NCBI GenBank assembly: GCA_025458905.1
Contig: JALORN010000013.1
Coordinates: 62,001-126,000, forward strand
DNA length: 64,000 nucleotides
Source: Steroidobacteraceae bacterium
Lineage (GTDB): Bacteria > Pseudomonadota > Gammaproteobacteria > Steroidobacterales > Steroidobacteraceae
Direction of reading: 5' to 3'
The notes under the pieces were generated by a model that searched no databases, was not told the DNA's origin, and was given only the letters and a program-made list of their open reading frames with translations. Positions 8,915 through 17,417 of the stretch are shown here, piece by piece. Numbering within the stretch: position 1 is the first letter of the stretch; the number at the start of each line of letters is the position of its first letter. The position numbers and the translations under genes are program-made.

Positions 8915-10452
8915 TGTCCACGCTCAGCCGACGGATCTTCATGGCAGGCAGCGGCGCGCTCCTCGGCGTGCCGGTGCTCGGAGCGGGCGCTGCCCGCAAC
9001 CCGTTCACCCTCGGGGTCGCCTCCGGCTCGCCGCGCCCGGAGGGCGTGGTGCTCTGGACGCGGCTCGCGCCGGAGCCACTGCGCGGCGGCGGCATGCCGA
9101 TGGGCACGGCCTTCGTCCGCTACCGGGTCTGCAGCGACCCGGACATGCGGCGGACGGTGCGCGACGGCGTCGCCGAGACCAGCGAAGCCAAGGCGCACTC
9201 GGTGCACGTCACCTTGCGTGGACTCGAGCCCGGACGCGAGTACTGGTACCAGTTCTACCACGGCGAGGATGCAAGCCCGGTCGGACGCACGCGCACCGCG
9301 GACCCGCGGGCGGGCACGGCCCGCCTCGCGCTGGCGAGCTGCAATTCCTACGAGGCGGGCTACTTCGCCGCCTACGGCGACATGGCGCGCTGGGCGCCCG
9401 ACTGCGTCATCCACGTCGGGGACTACATCTACGAGGGCGGGCGCAGCCCGCGGAGCGTCGAGCGCCAGGTGGCCGGTCGCATGCTCGGGTTCACCAACGT
9501 TCGCGAGCACGACGGGCCGGAAGTCGTCTCCCTCTGGCAGTACCGCAACCGGCATGCGCTCTATCGCAGCGACCCGCAGCTGCAGGCCGCGCACGCGGCG
9601 AGCCCGTGGATCGTCGCGATGGACGACCACGAGGTCGACAACAACTGGGCGGGCGACGTGCCCGAGGACCCGTGGGCGCAGACGCCCCTGGAGTTCAAGG
9701 TCCGCAAGCTCGCGGCGCTGCAGGCCTACTACGAGCACATGCCGATCGAGCAGCCGCCGCTGCTCGATGGCCTCGACGCGAGCCTGCGGATGTACGGCGC
9801 GTGGCAGTTCGGGCCGGCACTGGTGCACCTGCTCGACACGCGCCAGCATCGCTCCGACCAGCCATGTGGGGACGGCTTCCCGGGGCAGGCGGGTTGCGAG
9901 CAGCTGTCCGACCCGACGCTGACGATGACCGGCGCGGCGCAGGAGCGCTGGCTGCTCGATTCGCTGCGCCGCTCGGCGGCACCGTTCAACGTGATCGCGT
10001 CGCAGACCTGGTTCGCGCCGTACCGCTACGACTCGCCCGGCGGGAAGGCGCCGGTGGTCAACATGGACCAGTGGGACGGCTATCCGCTGCAACGGCAGCG
10101 CATCATCGACGCACTGGCGGCCGGCGTGCCCAACCCCGTCGTGCTCAGTGGGGACTGGCACTGCTCGGCGGCGATGCGCATCCACCAGGATCCCTGGGAC
10201 ACGCGGTCGCGGCGCATCGGCCACAACTACTGCGGTACGTCGGTGTCGTCGCACTGCCCGTGGTGGCAGGTGCTCGCCGACGCCAAGGCCTTCAACCCCC
10301 ACGTCGACCACGTGAACGGGGCACAGCGCGGGTACCTGCGCTTCGAGGTCGACCGGCGGGAGTGGAAGACGGACTTTCGCATCGTGCTCGATCCGGGTCG
10401 TGCCGACTCGGCCGTGGGCAGCGACCTGCAGGTGAGCACCCGCGATACCTGA
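8914..10452 (+). CDS. phoD: Alkaline phosphatase D (PhoD), Tat-exported
   Basis: A 512-residue PhoD-type phosphodiesterase/phosphatase. A twin-arginine signal (SRRIFMAGSG) is followed by the PhoD N-terminal beta domain beginning FTLGVASGSPRPEGVVLWTRL. The catalytic domain carries CNSYEAGYF, VGDYIYEG, MDDHEVDNNWAG, a disulfide-like CGDGFPGQAGC insert, and the final metal motif LSGDWHCSA. These are the Fe/Ca ligand stretches known in the family. It releases phosphate from mono- and diesters in the periplasm. It starts inside the stop codon of the TonB receptor (TGATG), and both lie behind a Pho-box-like repeat, fitting phosphate-starvation control. Confidence 0.9.
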   Translation: MSTLSRRIFMAGSGALLGVPVLGAGAARNPFTLGVASGSPRPEGVVLWTRLAPEPLRGGGMPMGTAFVRYRVCSDPDMRRTVRDGVAETSEAKAHSVHVTLRGLEPGREYWYQFYHGEDASPVGRTRTADPRAGTARLALASCNSYEAGYFAAYGDMARWAPDCVIHVGDYIYEGGRSPRSVERQVAGRMLGFTNVREHDGPEVVSLWQYRNRHALYRSDPQLQAAHAASPWIVAMDDHEVDNNWAGDVPEDPWAQTPLEFKVRKLAALQAYYEHMPIEQPPLLDGLDASLRMYGAWQFGPALVHLLDTRQHRSDQPCGDGFPGQAGCEQLSDPTLTMTGAAQERWLLDSLRRSAAPFNVIASQTWFAPYRYDSPGGKAPVVNMDQWDGYPLQRQRIIDALAAGVPNPVVLSGDWHCSAAMRIHQDPWDTRSRRIGHNYCGTSVSSHCPWWQVLADAKAFNPHVDHVNGAQRGYLRFEVDRREWKTDFRIVLDPGRADSAVGSDLQVSTRDT

Positions 10453-10477
10453 GGTCCGGCATCGCAGGGCCCGGGGC

Positions 10478-10483
10478 TATCAT
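10478..10483 (+). promoter_or_regulatory. -10-like element TATCAT before the flavoprotein gene
   Basis: TATCAT matches the sigma-70 -10 consensus at five of six positions and lies 22 bases before the ATG at 10506, between the phoD stop and the strong GGAGG at 10496. No convincing -35 is seen at the usual distance, so this may be a weak promoter giving the flavoprotein its own short-leader transcript. Confidence 0.35.
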
Positions 10484-10505
10484 CGCCTCGATCCCGGAGG
10501 TGGGC

Positions 10506-11957
10506 ATGGGCGAAGCGAACGCGTGCGGCGCGGCACCCTGGCATGAGCGCGAGTGGGACCTGGTCATCATGGGCGCGGGCACGACCGGCCTCTCGGCGGC
10601 GATCTTCGCCGGCGCGCGGGGCGGTCGCGTGCTGCTGGTCGACGCGTCTCCCGAGCTCGGCGGCTCGCTGCTGGTCGCGCACGGCCAGATCAGCGCGGCA
10701 GGCACGAAGCTGCAGAAGCAGAAGGGCATCCACGACACGCCGGAGATGCACTACGAGGAGGCCCTGCGGATCAGCAAGGGCACGATCGACAAGGACCTCG
10801 CGCGGCTCGCGATCTTCAACGCCGCCGAGACCTTCGACTGGCTGTGCGACAACGGCTACGACCTGGTGCCGGACGTGCCCTCGCTGTCGAACGCGCACGA
10901 GCCTTATTCGGTCGCGCGCTATTACTGGGGCAAGGACTGGGGCCGCTCGATCGCGAAGGTGCTGATCGCCAAGGTCGAGGAACAGGTGGCGCGCGGCACC
11001 GTGACCCAGCAGCTCTCGACGCGCATCGTCGGCCTCGTGCAGGACGTCGACGGCGCGGTCACCGGCGTCGTCACCGAGGAGGGCGACGGCAGGCGCCGGC
11101 GCGTGCGGGCGCGCAACGTGCTGCTGGCCGCCGGCGGCTATGCCGCGAATCCGGAGATGTTCGAGCGCATGGTCGGCGTGCCGCTCTTTGCGCGCGCCGC
11201 CTACCCGTACAACAAGGGGCTGGGGATCGAGCTCGGCGTCGAGGCCGGCGGCTTCTTGCGCGGACGCGACAGATACCTCAGCAACTTCGGCTGGCTGCTG
11301 CGGGACGACGATTTCCCGAGCCCGATCATCGGCCGCGTCAACACCTATCCCAACGAGCGGCCGCCGTGGGAGATCTACGTCAACATGAATGCGCGGCGCT
11401 TCATCCGCGAGGACGAGCCGAGCGTCGACCAGCGCGAGCACACGCTGCTGCGCCAGCCGAACCTGCGCTACTGGGTGGTGTTCGACGACGCGATCTTCCA
11501 GCAGGCGCCGCCGATGGTGTACGGCTGGACGCGCGAGCAGATGGCCGAGGCGTTCAACAGGCAGTTCCCGTTCACCCGGGCGGAGACGCTCGATCAGCTG
11601 GCGCGCGCGATCGGCATCGACCCGGCGGGGCTCGTGGCGACGGTGAAGGCCTACAACACGGGCCGTGCCGCCGGCCGCGACTACTTCGGCCGCCTGCACA
11701 TGCCTGCGGCGATCGAGAAGGGCCCGTTCTACGCGATCCGCCAGCAGGGCGCCTCGGTCACCTCCACCGCCGGCCTCGCGGTCGACGGCGAACTGCGGGT
11801 GATCCGGCCGGATCGCAGCCCGGTGAAGGGGCTCTACGCGGCGGGCGAGATCCTAGGCTCCGGCCAGTTGCAGGGGGACGCGTTCGTCGGCGGGATGATG
11901 GCGATGCCCTGCCTGGTGTTCGGGCGGCTGCTCGGCGAGAAGATGATCCGGTTCTGA
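10506..11957 (+). CDS. FAD-binding oxidoreductase, fumarate reductase/3-ketosteroid dehydrogenase-like
   Basis: A 483-residue flavoprotein of the FAD_binding_2 family. The FAD motif GAGTTG is at residues 23-28, and the C-terminal FAD segment reads VKGLYAAGEILGSGQLQG. GGAGG five bases before the ATG fixes the start. No signal peptide, so cytoplasmic, unlike its paralogue at 15645-17168, which has a Tat signal. The two share long blocks, such as the SAAGT/DTP stretch near residue 75 and NAAETFDWL versus NAADTFDWL. Relatives reduce or desaturate C-C bonds next to carbonyls (fumarate, 3-ketosteroids). The gene follows phoD on the same strand by 53 bases but probably has its own promoter. Confidence 0.78.
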   Translation: MGEANACGAAPWHEREWDLVIMGAGTTGLSAAIFAGARGGRVLLVDASPELGGSLLVAHGQISAAGTKLQKQKGIHDTPEMHYEEALRISKGTIDKDLARLAIFNAAETFDWLCDNGYDLVPDVPSLSNAHEPYSVARYYWGKDWGRSIAKVLIAKVEEQVARGTVTQQLSTRIVGLVQDVDGAVTGVVTEEGDGRRRRVRARNVLLAAGGYAANPEMFERMVGVPLFARAAYPYNKGLGIELGVEAGGFLRGRDRYLSNFGWLLRDDDFPSPIIGRVNTYPNERPPWEIYVNMNARRFIREDEPSVDQREHTLLRQPNLRYWVVFDDAIFQQAPPMVYGWTREQMAEAFNRQFPFTRAETLDQLARAIGIDPAGLVATVKAYNTGRAAGRDYFGRLHMPAAIEKGPFYAIRQQGASVTSTAGLAVDGELRVIRPDRSPVKGLYAAGEILGSGQLQGDAFVGGMMAMPCLVFGRLLGEKMIRF

Positions 11958-11979
11958 GGGGCCGTCGGCCCGGCAACGC

Positions 11980-13104
11980 TCACCAGCGGCGGCCGTCGGG
12001 CCGCGGATGCTCGCGCTCGATCAGTCGGTACAGGCGCTCGGTGTAGCGCTCGGCGGACGCGCGCGACATGTGCGACCACTCCGGGAATTCCAGTCCCGCC
12101 TCGAGGCCCGGATGGTCCTCGAAGTGGATGCCCGGCGCGCCCGTGCGCGCCAGCAGCGGATCCCAGGTCGTGGTGCGCGGGAATGCGCGGCGCTCGAATG
12201 CCAGGTAGTCGCCGCCGGTCGGGTGGCGGACGAACAGCACGTGGACGCCGCGGGCGCGCAGCTTCGCGACCGCGGCGGCGGCGCGTGCGACCTGCCGGTC
12301 GGCGACCTGCCCGGGCGTGGCTCCATCGGGGCCGCCGGGCCGGCCCTGGAAACGCTCGGTCCAGATGCGGCGAGTGAGTTCCCGGTACTCCGGGTCGTCC
12401 TCCACCCTCGCCCACATGTGCGTGGCGCGGTCCCGGCCGATCACCTCGAGGCGGCGGACGGCCGTGAGGCCGCGGACGCCGGGACGCTGCGGCCACGGCT
12501 GGCGGCGCAGCACCGGGAAGAGCGCATAGTCCTCGTGGTAGAAGGCGAGGTAGGGCTCGACGAAGGTCATCGAGAGCCACTTGCCGACGCGTTCCGAGGG
12601 GCTCTGCTTCGCGCGGTATTCCGCGAACCCGGACTTGTTCTCGAAGCCCGTGAAGAACAGGTCGGGGGCGACGTCGACCAGCAGCGCGCCGCGGAACTCC
12701 GGGTCGTCGGCGAGATCCTCCAGCGCGAACAGCGGCGACGTGCCGACCAGCGACAGCTGGACCGGGCGGCGGCCGCCGAGCCGTTCCCAGACCGGCAGCT
12801 GCACGTCGAAGAAGCTGCGCGAGGAGCCGACCAGCACCGTGGCGTCGCCCTCGCCGCGGTCGATGCGGTCGCGCTGCAGGGTCCACAGCGCGGCGTCGTC
12901 GCGGAACGCCGGCACCGCACCCTGGCTGCGCCAGCAGGCCTCCCAGGCGGCGGTCAGCGTCACCGCGAGCAGCAGCGCGGCGAGCAGCAACCTCGGCCAG
13001 GGCAGCGGCGGGACGTCGCGCACGGGCACGGGCTGCGCGACGCCCGGCCGGTCGGCGGCCGTCAGGCGCACGGCGCCATCAGAACTGGAAATAGATGAAC
13101 GCAT
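11980..13104 (-). CDS. Membrane-anchored SGNH/AlgX-like acyltransferase partner
   Basis: A 374-residue protein with one N-terminal membrane segment (about residues 38-56) and a periplasmic domain. It carries an SGNH-like block I, VLVGSSRSFFDV, around residue 92 and a C-terminal PEWSHMS histidine block, which together resemble the catalytic Ser and His of AlgX/AlgJ-type O-acetyltransferase partners. Its start overlaps the end of the MBOAT gene by 26 bases. This MBOAT/SGNH pairing moves acyl groups across the inner membrane and onto an exported polymer. No glycosyltransferase or polymer-export genes are in the window, so the acceptor is unknown. The N-terminal 30 residues are less certain. Confidence 0.68.
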   Translation of the reverse strand: MRSSISSSDGAVRLTAADRPGVAQPVPVRDVPPLPWPRLLLAALLLAVTLTAAWEACWRSQGAVPAFRDDAALWTLQRDRIDRGEGDATVLVGSSRSFFDVQLPVWERLGGRRPVQLSLVGTSPLFALEDLADDPEFRGALLVDVAPDLFFTGFENKSGFAEYRAKQSPSERVGKWLSMTFVEPYLAFYHEDYALFPVLRRQPWPQRPGVRGLTAVRRLEVIGRDRATHMWARVEDDPEYRELTRRIWTERFQGRPGGPDGATPGQVADRQVARAAAAVAKLRARGVHVLFVRHPTGGDYLAFERRAFPRTTTWDPLLARTGAPGIHFEDHPGLEAGLEFPEWSHMSRASAERYTERLYRLIEREHPRPDGRRW

Positions 13105-14494
13105 TCCCGGTTCCCTGCGAGATCACGATCGCGAAGGCCATCACGCCCCAGAGCACGGCCACCAGGGTCGGCGGCGCGCGCGCCACGACCGACTCGAGCG
13201 TGCGCTCGCGCATGTACCAGTGCGCGGCGAGCAGCCCGGCCACGACCGCGGTGACGATGGCGACGAATGCGGTGGCGAGGATCGGCCTGGCGTCGCCGTT
13301 GAAGCCGGTCATGCCGCGCAGCACCTGCCAGGCCGTCGGAAAGTCCTTGGCGCGGAAGAACACCCAGGTGAGGTTGACGAGTGCGTAGGTCAGGAGACCC
13401 AGGGCGAAGAGCGCCACGGGGCCGGGCTGCCACGCGGCGAAGCGTGCGCGCAGGCCGCGTTCGACGACCAGGTAGGTGCCGTGCAGTCCGCCCCACACGA
13501 CGAAGGTCCAGGCCGCGCCGTGCCACAGGCCGCCGAGCAGCATCGTGCCCATCAGCGCGGCGGCGGTGCGCAGCGGCCCGTGCCGGTTGCCGCCCAGCGG
13601 GATGTAGAGGTAGTCGCGCAGCCACGAGGAGAGCGTGATGTGCCAGCGCCGCCAGAAGTCGGAGAAGCCGACGGCGGCGTAGGGGAAGCGGAAGTTGTCC
13701 GGCATCGCGAAGCCGAGGCACAGCGCGGCGCCGATCGCGGTGGTCGAGTAGCCGGCGAAATCGCAGAAGATCTGGCCGCTGAAGGCCAGTGTCCCGATCC
13801 ACGCGTCGAGCATCCCCGGGGCGCGGCCGCCGTCGAACACGCGCTCCGCGGCACCGGAGAGCAGGGTGTCGGCCAGCACCACCTTGTTGAACAGGCCGAG
13901 CGTCATCAGGCCGAGCCCGAAGGCGAGCTGCTGCGCGCTGGCGCGCCGCGGCACCTCGAACTGCGGCACGAGCTCGGTGGGACGCATGATCGGGCCCGCG
14001 ACCAGGTGCGGGAAGAAGGTCACGAACAGTGCGTAGTCGAGGAAGCTGCGCGCGGGCGCGGCGCGTCGCAGGTAGATGTCCAGCGTGTAGGACATCGTCG
14101 CGAAGGTGTAGAACGAGATGCCGACCGGCAGCACGATGTCGGGCGCCGGTGGGCGGTAGTCGACGCCGAACGAGGCGAGCAGCGCGGTGAAATTCCCGAG
14201 CAGGAAGCTGCCGTACTTGAAGTAGAGCAGCATGCCGAGGTTCGCGACCACGGACACCAGCATCCACGCGCGCCGCTTCGCCTTGCCTTCGGCACGCACC
14301 AGCCCCTGGGCCGCGTACCAGTCGACGACCGTGGATATCCACAGCAGCAGGATGAAGGGAGGGTTCCAGGCCGCGTAGAACACGTAGCTGGCGAGCAGCA
14401 GGTTGACCTTCTTCGTCGTCCAGCCGAGGCGTAGCGAATGCAGCGCCAGGACGATCGCGAAGAACGCGACGAACGTCAGCGTGTTGAAGACCAC
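13079..14494 (-). CDS. MBOAT family O-acyltransferase (AlgI-like)
   Basis: A 471-residue polytopic membrane protein of the membrane-bound O-acyltransferase family, with AlgI-type order: an N-terminal VFYAAWNP helix, LPVGISFYTF, FPHLVAGPIMRP, the core WRRWHITLSSWLRDYLYIPL and the invariant-histidine segment GGLWHGAAW. It carries an acyl group, usually acetyl, from the cytoplasm to the periplasmic face. Its 3' end overlaps the SGNH partner gene, so the pair forms a two-gene unit. An 18-base element shared with another promoter region lies just upstream (14516-14533) and contains a TATGCT -10-like box. Family call is firm; the acceptor polymer is unknown. Confidence 0.88.
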   Translation of the reverse strand: MVFNTLTFVAFFAIVLALHSLRLGWTTKKVNLLLASYVFYAAWNPPFILLLWISTVVDWYAAQGLVRAEGKAKRRAWMLVSVVANLGMLLYFKYGSFLLGNFTALLASFGVDYRPPAPDIVLPVGISFYTFATMSYTLDIYLRRAAPARSFLDYALFVTFFPHLVAGPIMRPTELVPQFEVPRRASAQQLAFGLGLMTLGLFNKVVLADTLLSGAAERVFDGGRAPGMLDAWIGTLAFSGQIFCDFAGYSTTAIGAALCLGFAMPDNFRFPYAAVGFSDFWRRWHITLSSWLRDYLYIPLGGNRHGPLRTAAALMGTMLLGGLWHGAAWTFVVWGGLHGTYLVVERGLRARFAAWQPGPVALFALGLLTYALVNLTWVFFRAKDFPTAWQVLRGMTGFNGDARPILATAFVAIVTAVVAGLLAAHWYMRERTLESVVARAPPTLVAVLWGVMAFAIVISQGTGNAFIYFQF

Positions 14495-14515
14495 GGCGGC
14501 TCCCCCTGCCTGCCG

Positions 14516-14533
14516 CCGAGCATACGCCCGCGG
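14516..14533 (-). promoter_or_regulatory. 18-base element shared with 20228-20245, containing a TATGCT box
   Basis: The 18 bases are identical to 20228-20245. Read on the minus strand, both copies contain GGGCGTATGCTCGG, where TATGCT fits a -10 element and each points at a minus-strand gene (MBOAT here, cobalamin protein there). A related GCTATGCTCGG occurs before the peroxiredoxin gene. No clear -35 is seen. Confidence 0.35.
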
Positions 14534-14557
14534 ACCGCTCGCGTCGCCGCCGGCCGC

Positions 14558-15637
14558 TCAGGGCGGCGGCGTCGCCTGCGTCATCCAGGTCGCGAGGACC
14601 GCCGCGTAGCGCCGCGGGATCTCCATCGGCGGGTAGTGGCTCGCGTCGGGGATCATCAGCAGGGAAAGGCTGGCGTTCTTCAGGTGCTTCGCCAGCGCGT
14701 GCGCGGCGGACGGCGGGAGCAGCGGGTCGGCCGCGCCCCACAGCAGCAGCACGGGCTGGCGCACCGCGTTCATCGCGCCGATCGCCTTCGCCTGGTCGGC
14801 GACCACGCCGGTCAGCGCGGTGGCGTGGCGCTCGGGGACGCGGCGCGTGAAGTCGTACATCTGCTGCACGATGTCGTCGGACACGCGGCCCGGGCGGGCG
14901 CTGTAGAAATCGACATAGGTGCGCCAGAACGACCGCGGCTTGGAGCGGCCGTAGTCCATGTAGTCGCCGTACAGGCGTTCGGCCTCCAGCATCGCGGGTG
15001 ACTTGACGAGCTTCGACATGTCGACCGGGTCGGCCGGCGCGCACGACACCACGAGGCGCTCCACCAGGTCGGGATGCTCGGCTGCGAGGAAGATGCCGGT
15101 GGTGCCGCCGGAGGACACGCCGACCACCGTGGCGCGGCCGATGCCGAGGTGCGCGAGCAGGCGGGCGGGCACGTCGGACGGTCGCAGGCGGCCGAGCACG
15201 GCGTCCGGGATCGGGCCCGAAAGGCCGTTCGGCGGCACGTCGTAGCGCACGACGCGGAAGCTTCGACGGAGCACGCGCGCCAGTTCGTCCCAGGTGCGCA
15301 GGGTGCTCTGCGAGCCGTGGATCAGCAGCATCGCGGGGCCGCGGCCCTCGTCGCGGTAGTAGACCTCGACGCCGTCGACGTCGAGCACGCGGTCCTGCGG
15401 CGAGCGGTACATCCGCCGCAGCTCCTCGAGCGAGAGGCGCGGCGGTGGTGCCTCGGCCGGCGACGCGGCCGCGGCCGGCGTGCCGCGCGTCGCGGCCTGC
15501 GCGCACGGCGCGGCGGAGAGCGTCGCGATGGCGACCCCCAGGGCGAGTCCGGCGAGCGCGGCGTACGGGCGGCCGGTCCCCCGCAGCCGCGCGGGCGGGC
15601 GCGCGACGCGGCAGGTTGCGGCACCGAGGGCGGTCAT
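14558..15637 (-). CDS. Exported alpha/beta hydrolase
   Basis: A 359-residue alpha/beta-hydrolase-fold enzyme. The N-terminal 50 residues contain a hydrophobic stretch ending APCAQAA that fits a signal peptide. Catalytic elements are visible: oxyanion strand LLIHGSQ, nucleophile elbow GVSSGG with Ser175, acid GAADPLLP, and histidine DASHYPPME. It begins seven bases after the stop of the upstream Tat flavoprotein, so the two are co-transcribed and probably act on the same compound outside the cytoplasm. The fold is clear; the substrate (ester, lactone or C-C bond) is not. Confidence 0.8.
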   Translation of the reverse strand: MTALGAATCRVARPPARLRGTGRPYAALAGLALGVAIATLSAAPCAQAATRGTPAAAASPAEAPPPRLSLEELRRMYRSPQDRVLDVDGVEVYYRDEGRGPAMLLIHGSQSTLRTWDELARVLRRSFRVVRYDVPPNGLSGPIPDAVLGRLRPSDVPARLLAHLGIGRATVVGVSSGGTTGIFLAAEHPDLVERLVVSCAPADPVDMSKLVKSPAMLEAERLYGDYMDYGRSKPRSFWRTYVDFYSARPGRVSDDIVQQMYDFTRRVPERHATALTGVVADQAKAIGAMNAVRQPVLLLWGAADPLLPPSAAHALAKHLKNASLSLLMIPDASHYPPMEIPRRYAAVLATWMTQATPPP

Positions 15638-15644
15638 CGCGACC

Positions 15645-17168
15645 TCAGACCGGCAGGATCCGCGAACCCAGCAGGCGGCCGAAGGTCAGCGAAGGCGTCA
15701 CCATCATGCCGCCGGAATAAGCCTTGCCCTGCAGCGCACCCGCGCCCAGCAGTTCGCCGGCGGCGTAGAGCCCGGGGATCGCGCTGCCGTCCTCGCGCAC
15801 TACCCGCAGCGACTCGTCGACCGCCAACCCGGCCGCCGAGGTCACGGTCGTCGCCTGGGTCTTGATCGAATGGAACGGTGGCTTCGCGATCGGCAGCGGA
15901 TGGTGCTGGCGACCGAGCGGATCCTGGCCGGTCCGCACGCCGTAGTTGTACATCGTCACGGTGTCCTGGAGCCCCTTCGCATCGATGCCGGCGGCGCGTG
16001 CGAGCCCGGCGAGCGAGTCGGCGCGCTTGAACCATGGGTGTGCATCGAACGCCTCGCGGAGGTCCTCGGTCGAGAGGCCCTGCAGCACCGGGGGCGCCGC
16101 GTCGAGGATCGCCTGGTCGAAGACGATCCAGCGCCGGCCGCCGGTCTGGTAGAGCAGCGACTGCTCGCGGGCATCGACGCTCGGCACGTCCTCGCGCACG
16201 AAGCGACGCCCCTCGGCGTTGACGTGGATCTCCCAGGGCGGGCGCTTCTGCGGGAAATCCTGCGGTCGCGCGAACAGGCTCGCCGGGTGGTCGTCGGACG
16301 TCAGCACCAGGCCGTAGTTGGCCATGTAGTTCTCTAGGCCGCGCATCCGGCCGCCGGCGGCGAGGCCGAGCTCGAGGCCGCGGCCGCGGCTGTGGCGATA
16401 CGGCATGTCGATGTACTGCGGCCGCCCCGTGATGCGCTGGTAGGTGGCCGGATCCGCGGCATAGCCGCCGGTCGCGAGCACGACCGAGCGGCCGGTGAAC
16501 TCGCGCGTCGCGCCCGCGTCGTCGCGAGCGCGCACGCCGCGGACCGCGCCGTCGCGCGCCTGCAGCAGCTCGAACACATCGTGCTTCAGCAGGATCGACA
16601 CCTGGCCGCGCTCGACCGGCGCCTGCACCTCGCGCTGCAGCAGCTGCATGATCGAGCGGCCACCCTGCGACGCCCAGTAGTACCGCGGCTTGCTGTAGGG
16701 CTCGTGCGCCTCGCCGCTGACCGGGTGGCCGGGCAGGGTCTGGAAGCCGCGCGACACCAGCCAGTCGAAGGTGTCGGCGGCGTTGAACACCGCGAGGCGC
16801 GAGATCGCGGGGTCGATGGTGCCGCGCGAGATGCGCTGCAGGTCGTCGTAGTGCTCCTGCGGCGTGTCGGCGATGCCGCGCGCGCGCTGCAGCGCCGTGC
16901 CGGCCGCGCTCATCTGGCCGGTCGAGACGTGCAGCGTGCCGCCGGTCTCCCCGGCGATGTCCAGCAGCAGCACCTTGCCGCCGCGCCGCGCGGCGAAGAT
17001 CGCGAGCGGCAGGCCGGTCGTGCCGGCGCCGACGACGATCGCGTCCCAGCCCGCGCGTGGCACGCGTCGCGGGTCGGGTGCGCCGAGGGCGGGCGGGGCG
17101 GCGGCCGCGGCGAGTGCGGTGGCACCCATGGCCTGCACCAGGGTGCGACGGGACCAGCGCGTATCCAT
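15645..17168 (-). CDS. Tat-exported FAD-binding oxidoreductase, fumarate reductase-like
   Basis: A 507-residue flavoprotein with a Tat signal (SRRTLVQAMGATALA, residues 6-20) and the FAD motif VVGAGTTGL at residues 45-53. The C-terminal cofactor segment IPGLYAAGELLGAGALQG is intact. It is a clear paralogue of the cytoplasmic protein at 10506-11957, sharing motif blocks through most of its length. FAD_binding_2 enzymes of this kind reduce or introduce C=C bonds; periplasmic versions often take electrons from c-type cytochromes, but no haem motif or cytochrome gene is seen here. It forms a two-gene operon with the hydrolase that follows seven bases later, divergent from the DUF1838 gene. Confidence 0.8.
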   Translation of the reverse strand: MDTRWSRRTLVQAMGATALAAAAAPPALGAPDPRRVPRAGWDAIVVGAGTTGLPLAIFAARRGGKVLLLDIAGETGGTLHVSTGQMSAAGTALQRARGIADTPQEHYDDLQRISRGTIDPAISRLAVFNAADTFDWLVSRGFQTLPGHPVSGEAHEPYSKPRYYWASQGGRSIMQLLQREVQAPVERGQVSILLKHDVFELLQARDGAVRGVRARDDAGATREFTGRSVVLATGGYAADPATYQRITGRPQYIDMPYRHSRGRGLELGLAAGGRMRGLENYMANYGLVLTSDDHPASLFARPQDFPQKRPPWEIHVNAEGRRFVREDVPSVDAREQSLLYQTGGRRWIVFDQAILDAAPPVLQGLSTEDLREAFDAHPWFKRADSLAGLARAAGIDAKGLQDTVTMYNYGVRTGQDPLGRQHHPLPIAKPPFHSIKTQATTVTSAAGLAVDESLRVVREDGSAIPGLYAAGELLGAGALQGKAYSGGMMVTPSLTFGRLLGSRILPV

Positions 17169-17357
17169 GACGGGACTCCTCCGTTCCGGGCCAGCTTATC
17201 CGAGCCGTCGGCGCTGGCCGCAACCGGTCCGCGGCACGATTCACGCCGTGCGCAGCGTGCGCCCCAGCCGGTCGTGCCCTGGAGCGGCACGCGCGTCGCG
17301 GCGGTCGCGTTCCGCAGGTGTCATGCGCGCCTCGCATGGAGCCGGCTGGGGAACGCA

Positions 17358-17387
17358 TTGGTGGTCATCCGGCGCGCGCCCGACAAT
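17358..17387 (+). promoter_or_regulatory. Candidate promoter of the first DUF1838 gene
   Basis: GACAAT (17382-17387) resembles a -10 box, with TTGGTG (17358-17363) 18 bases upstream as a poor -35. It sits in the 249-base divergent gap, 30 bases before the ATG, and overlaps a short dyad CCCGA/TCGGG. The rest of the gap shows no other structure I can support. Confidence 0.25.
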
Positions 17388-17417
17388 CGGGTGCATCCCC
17401 GCGCAAGGAGCACCCCG

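Noticed and set aside
11959-11971. Short GGGCC/GGCCC hairpin between convergent genes as a terminator
   Set aside because: Five pairs with a three-base loop and no T-tract is expected by chance at this GC content.
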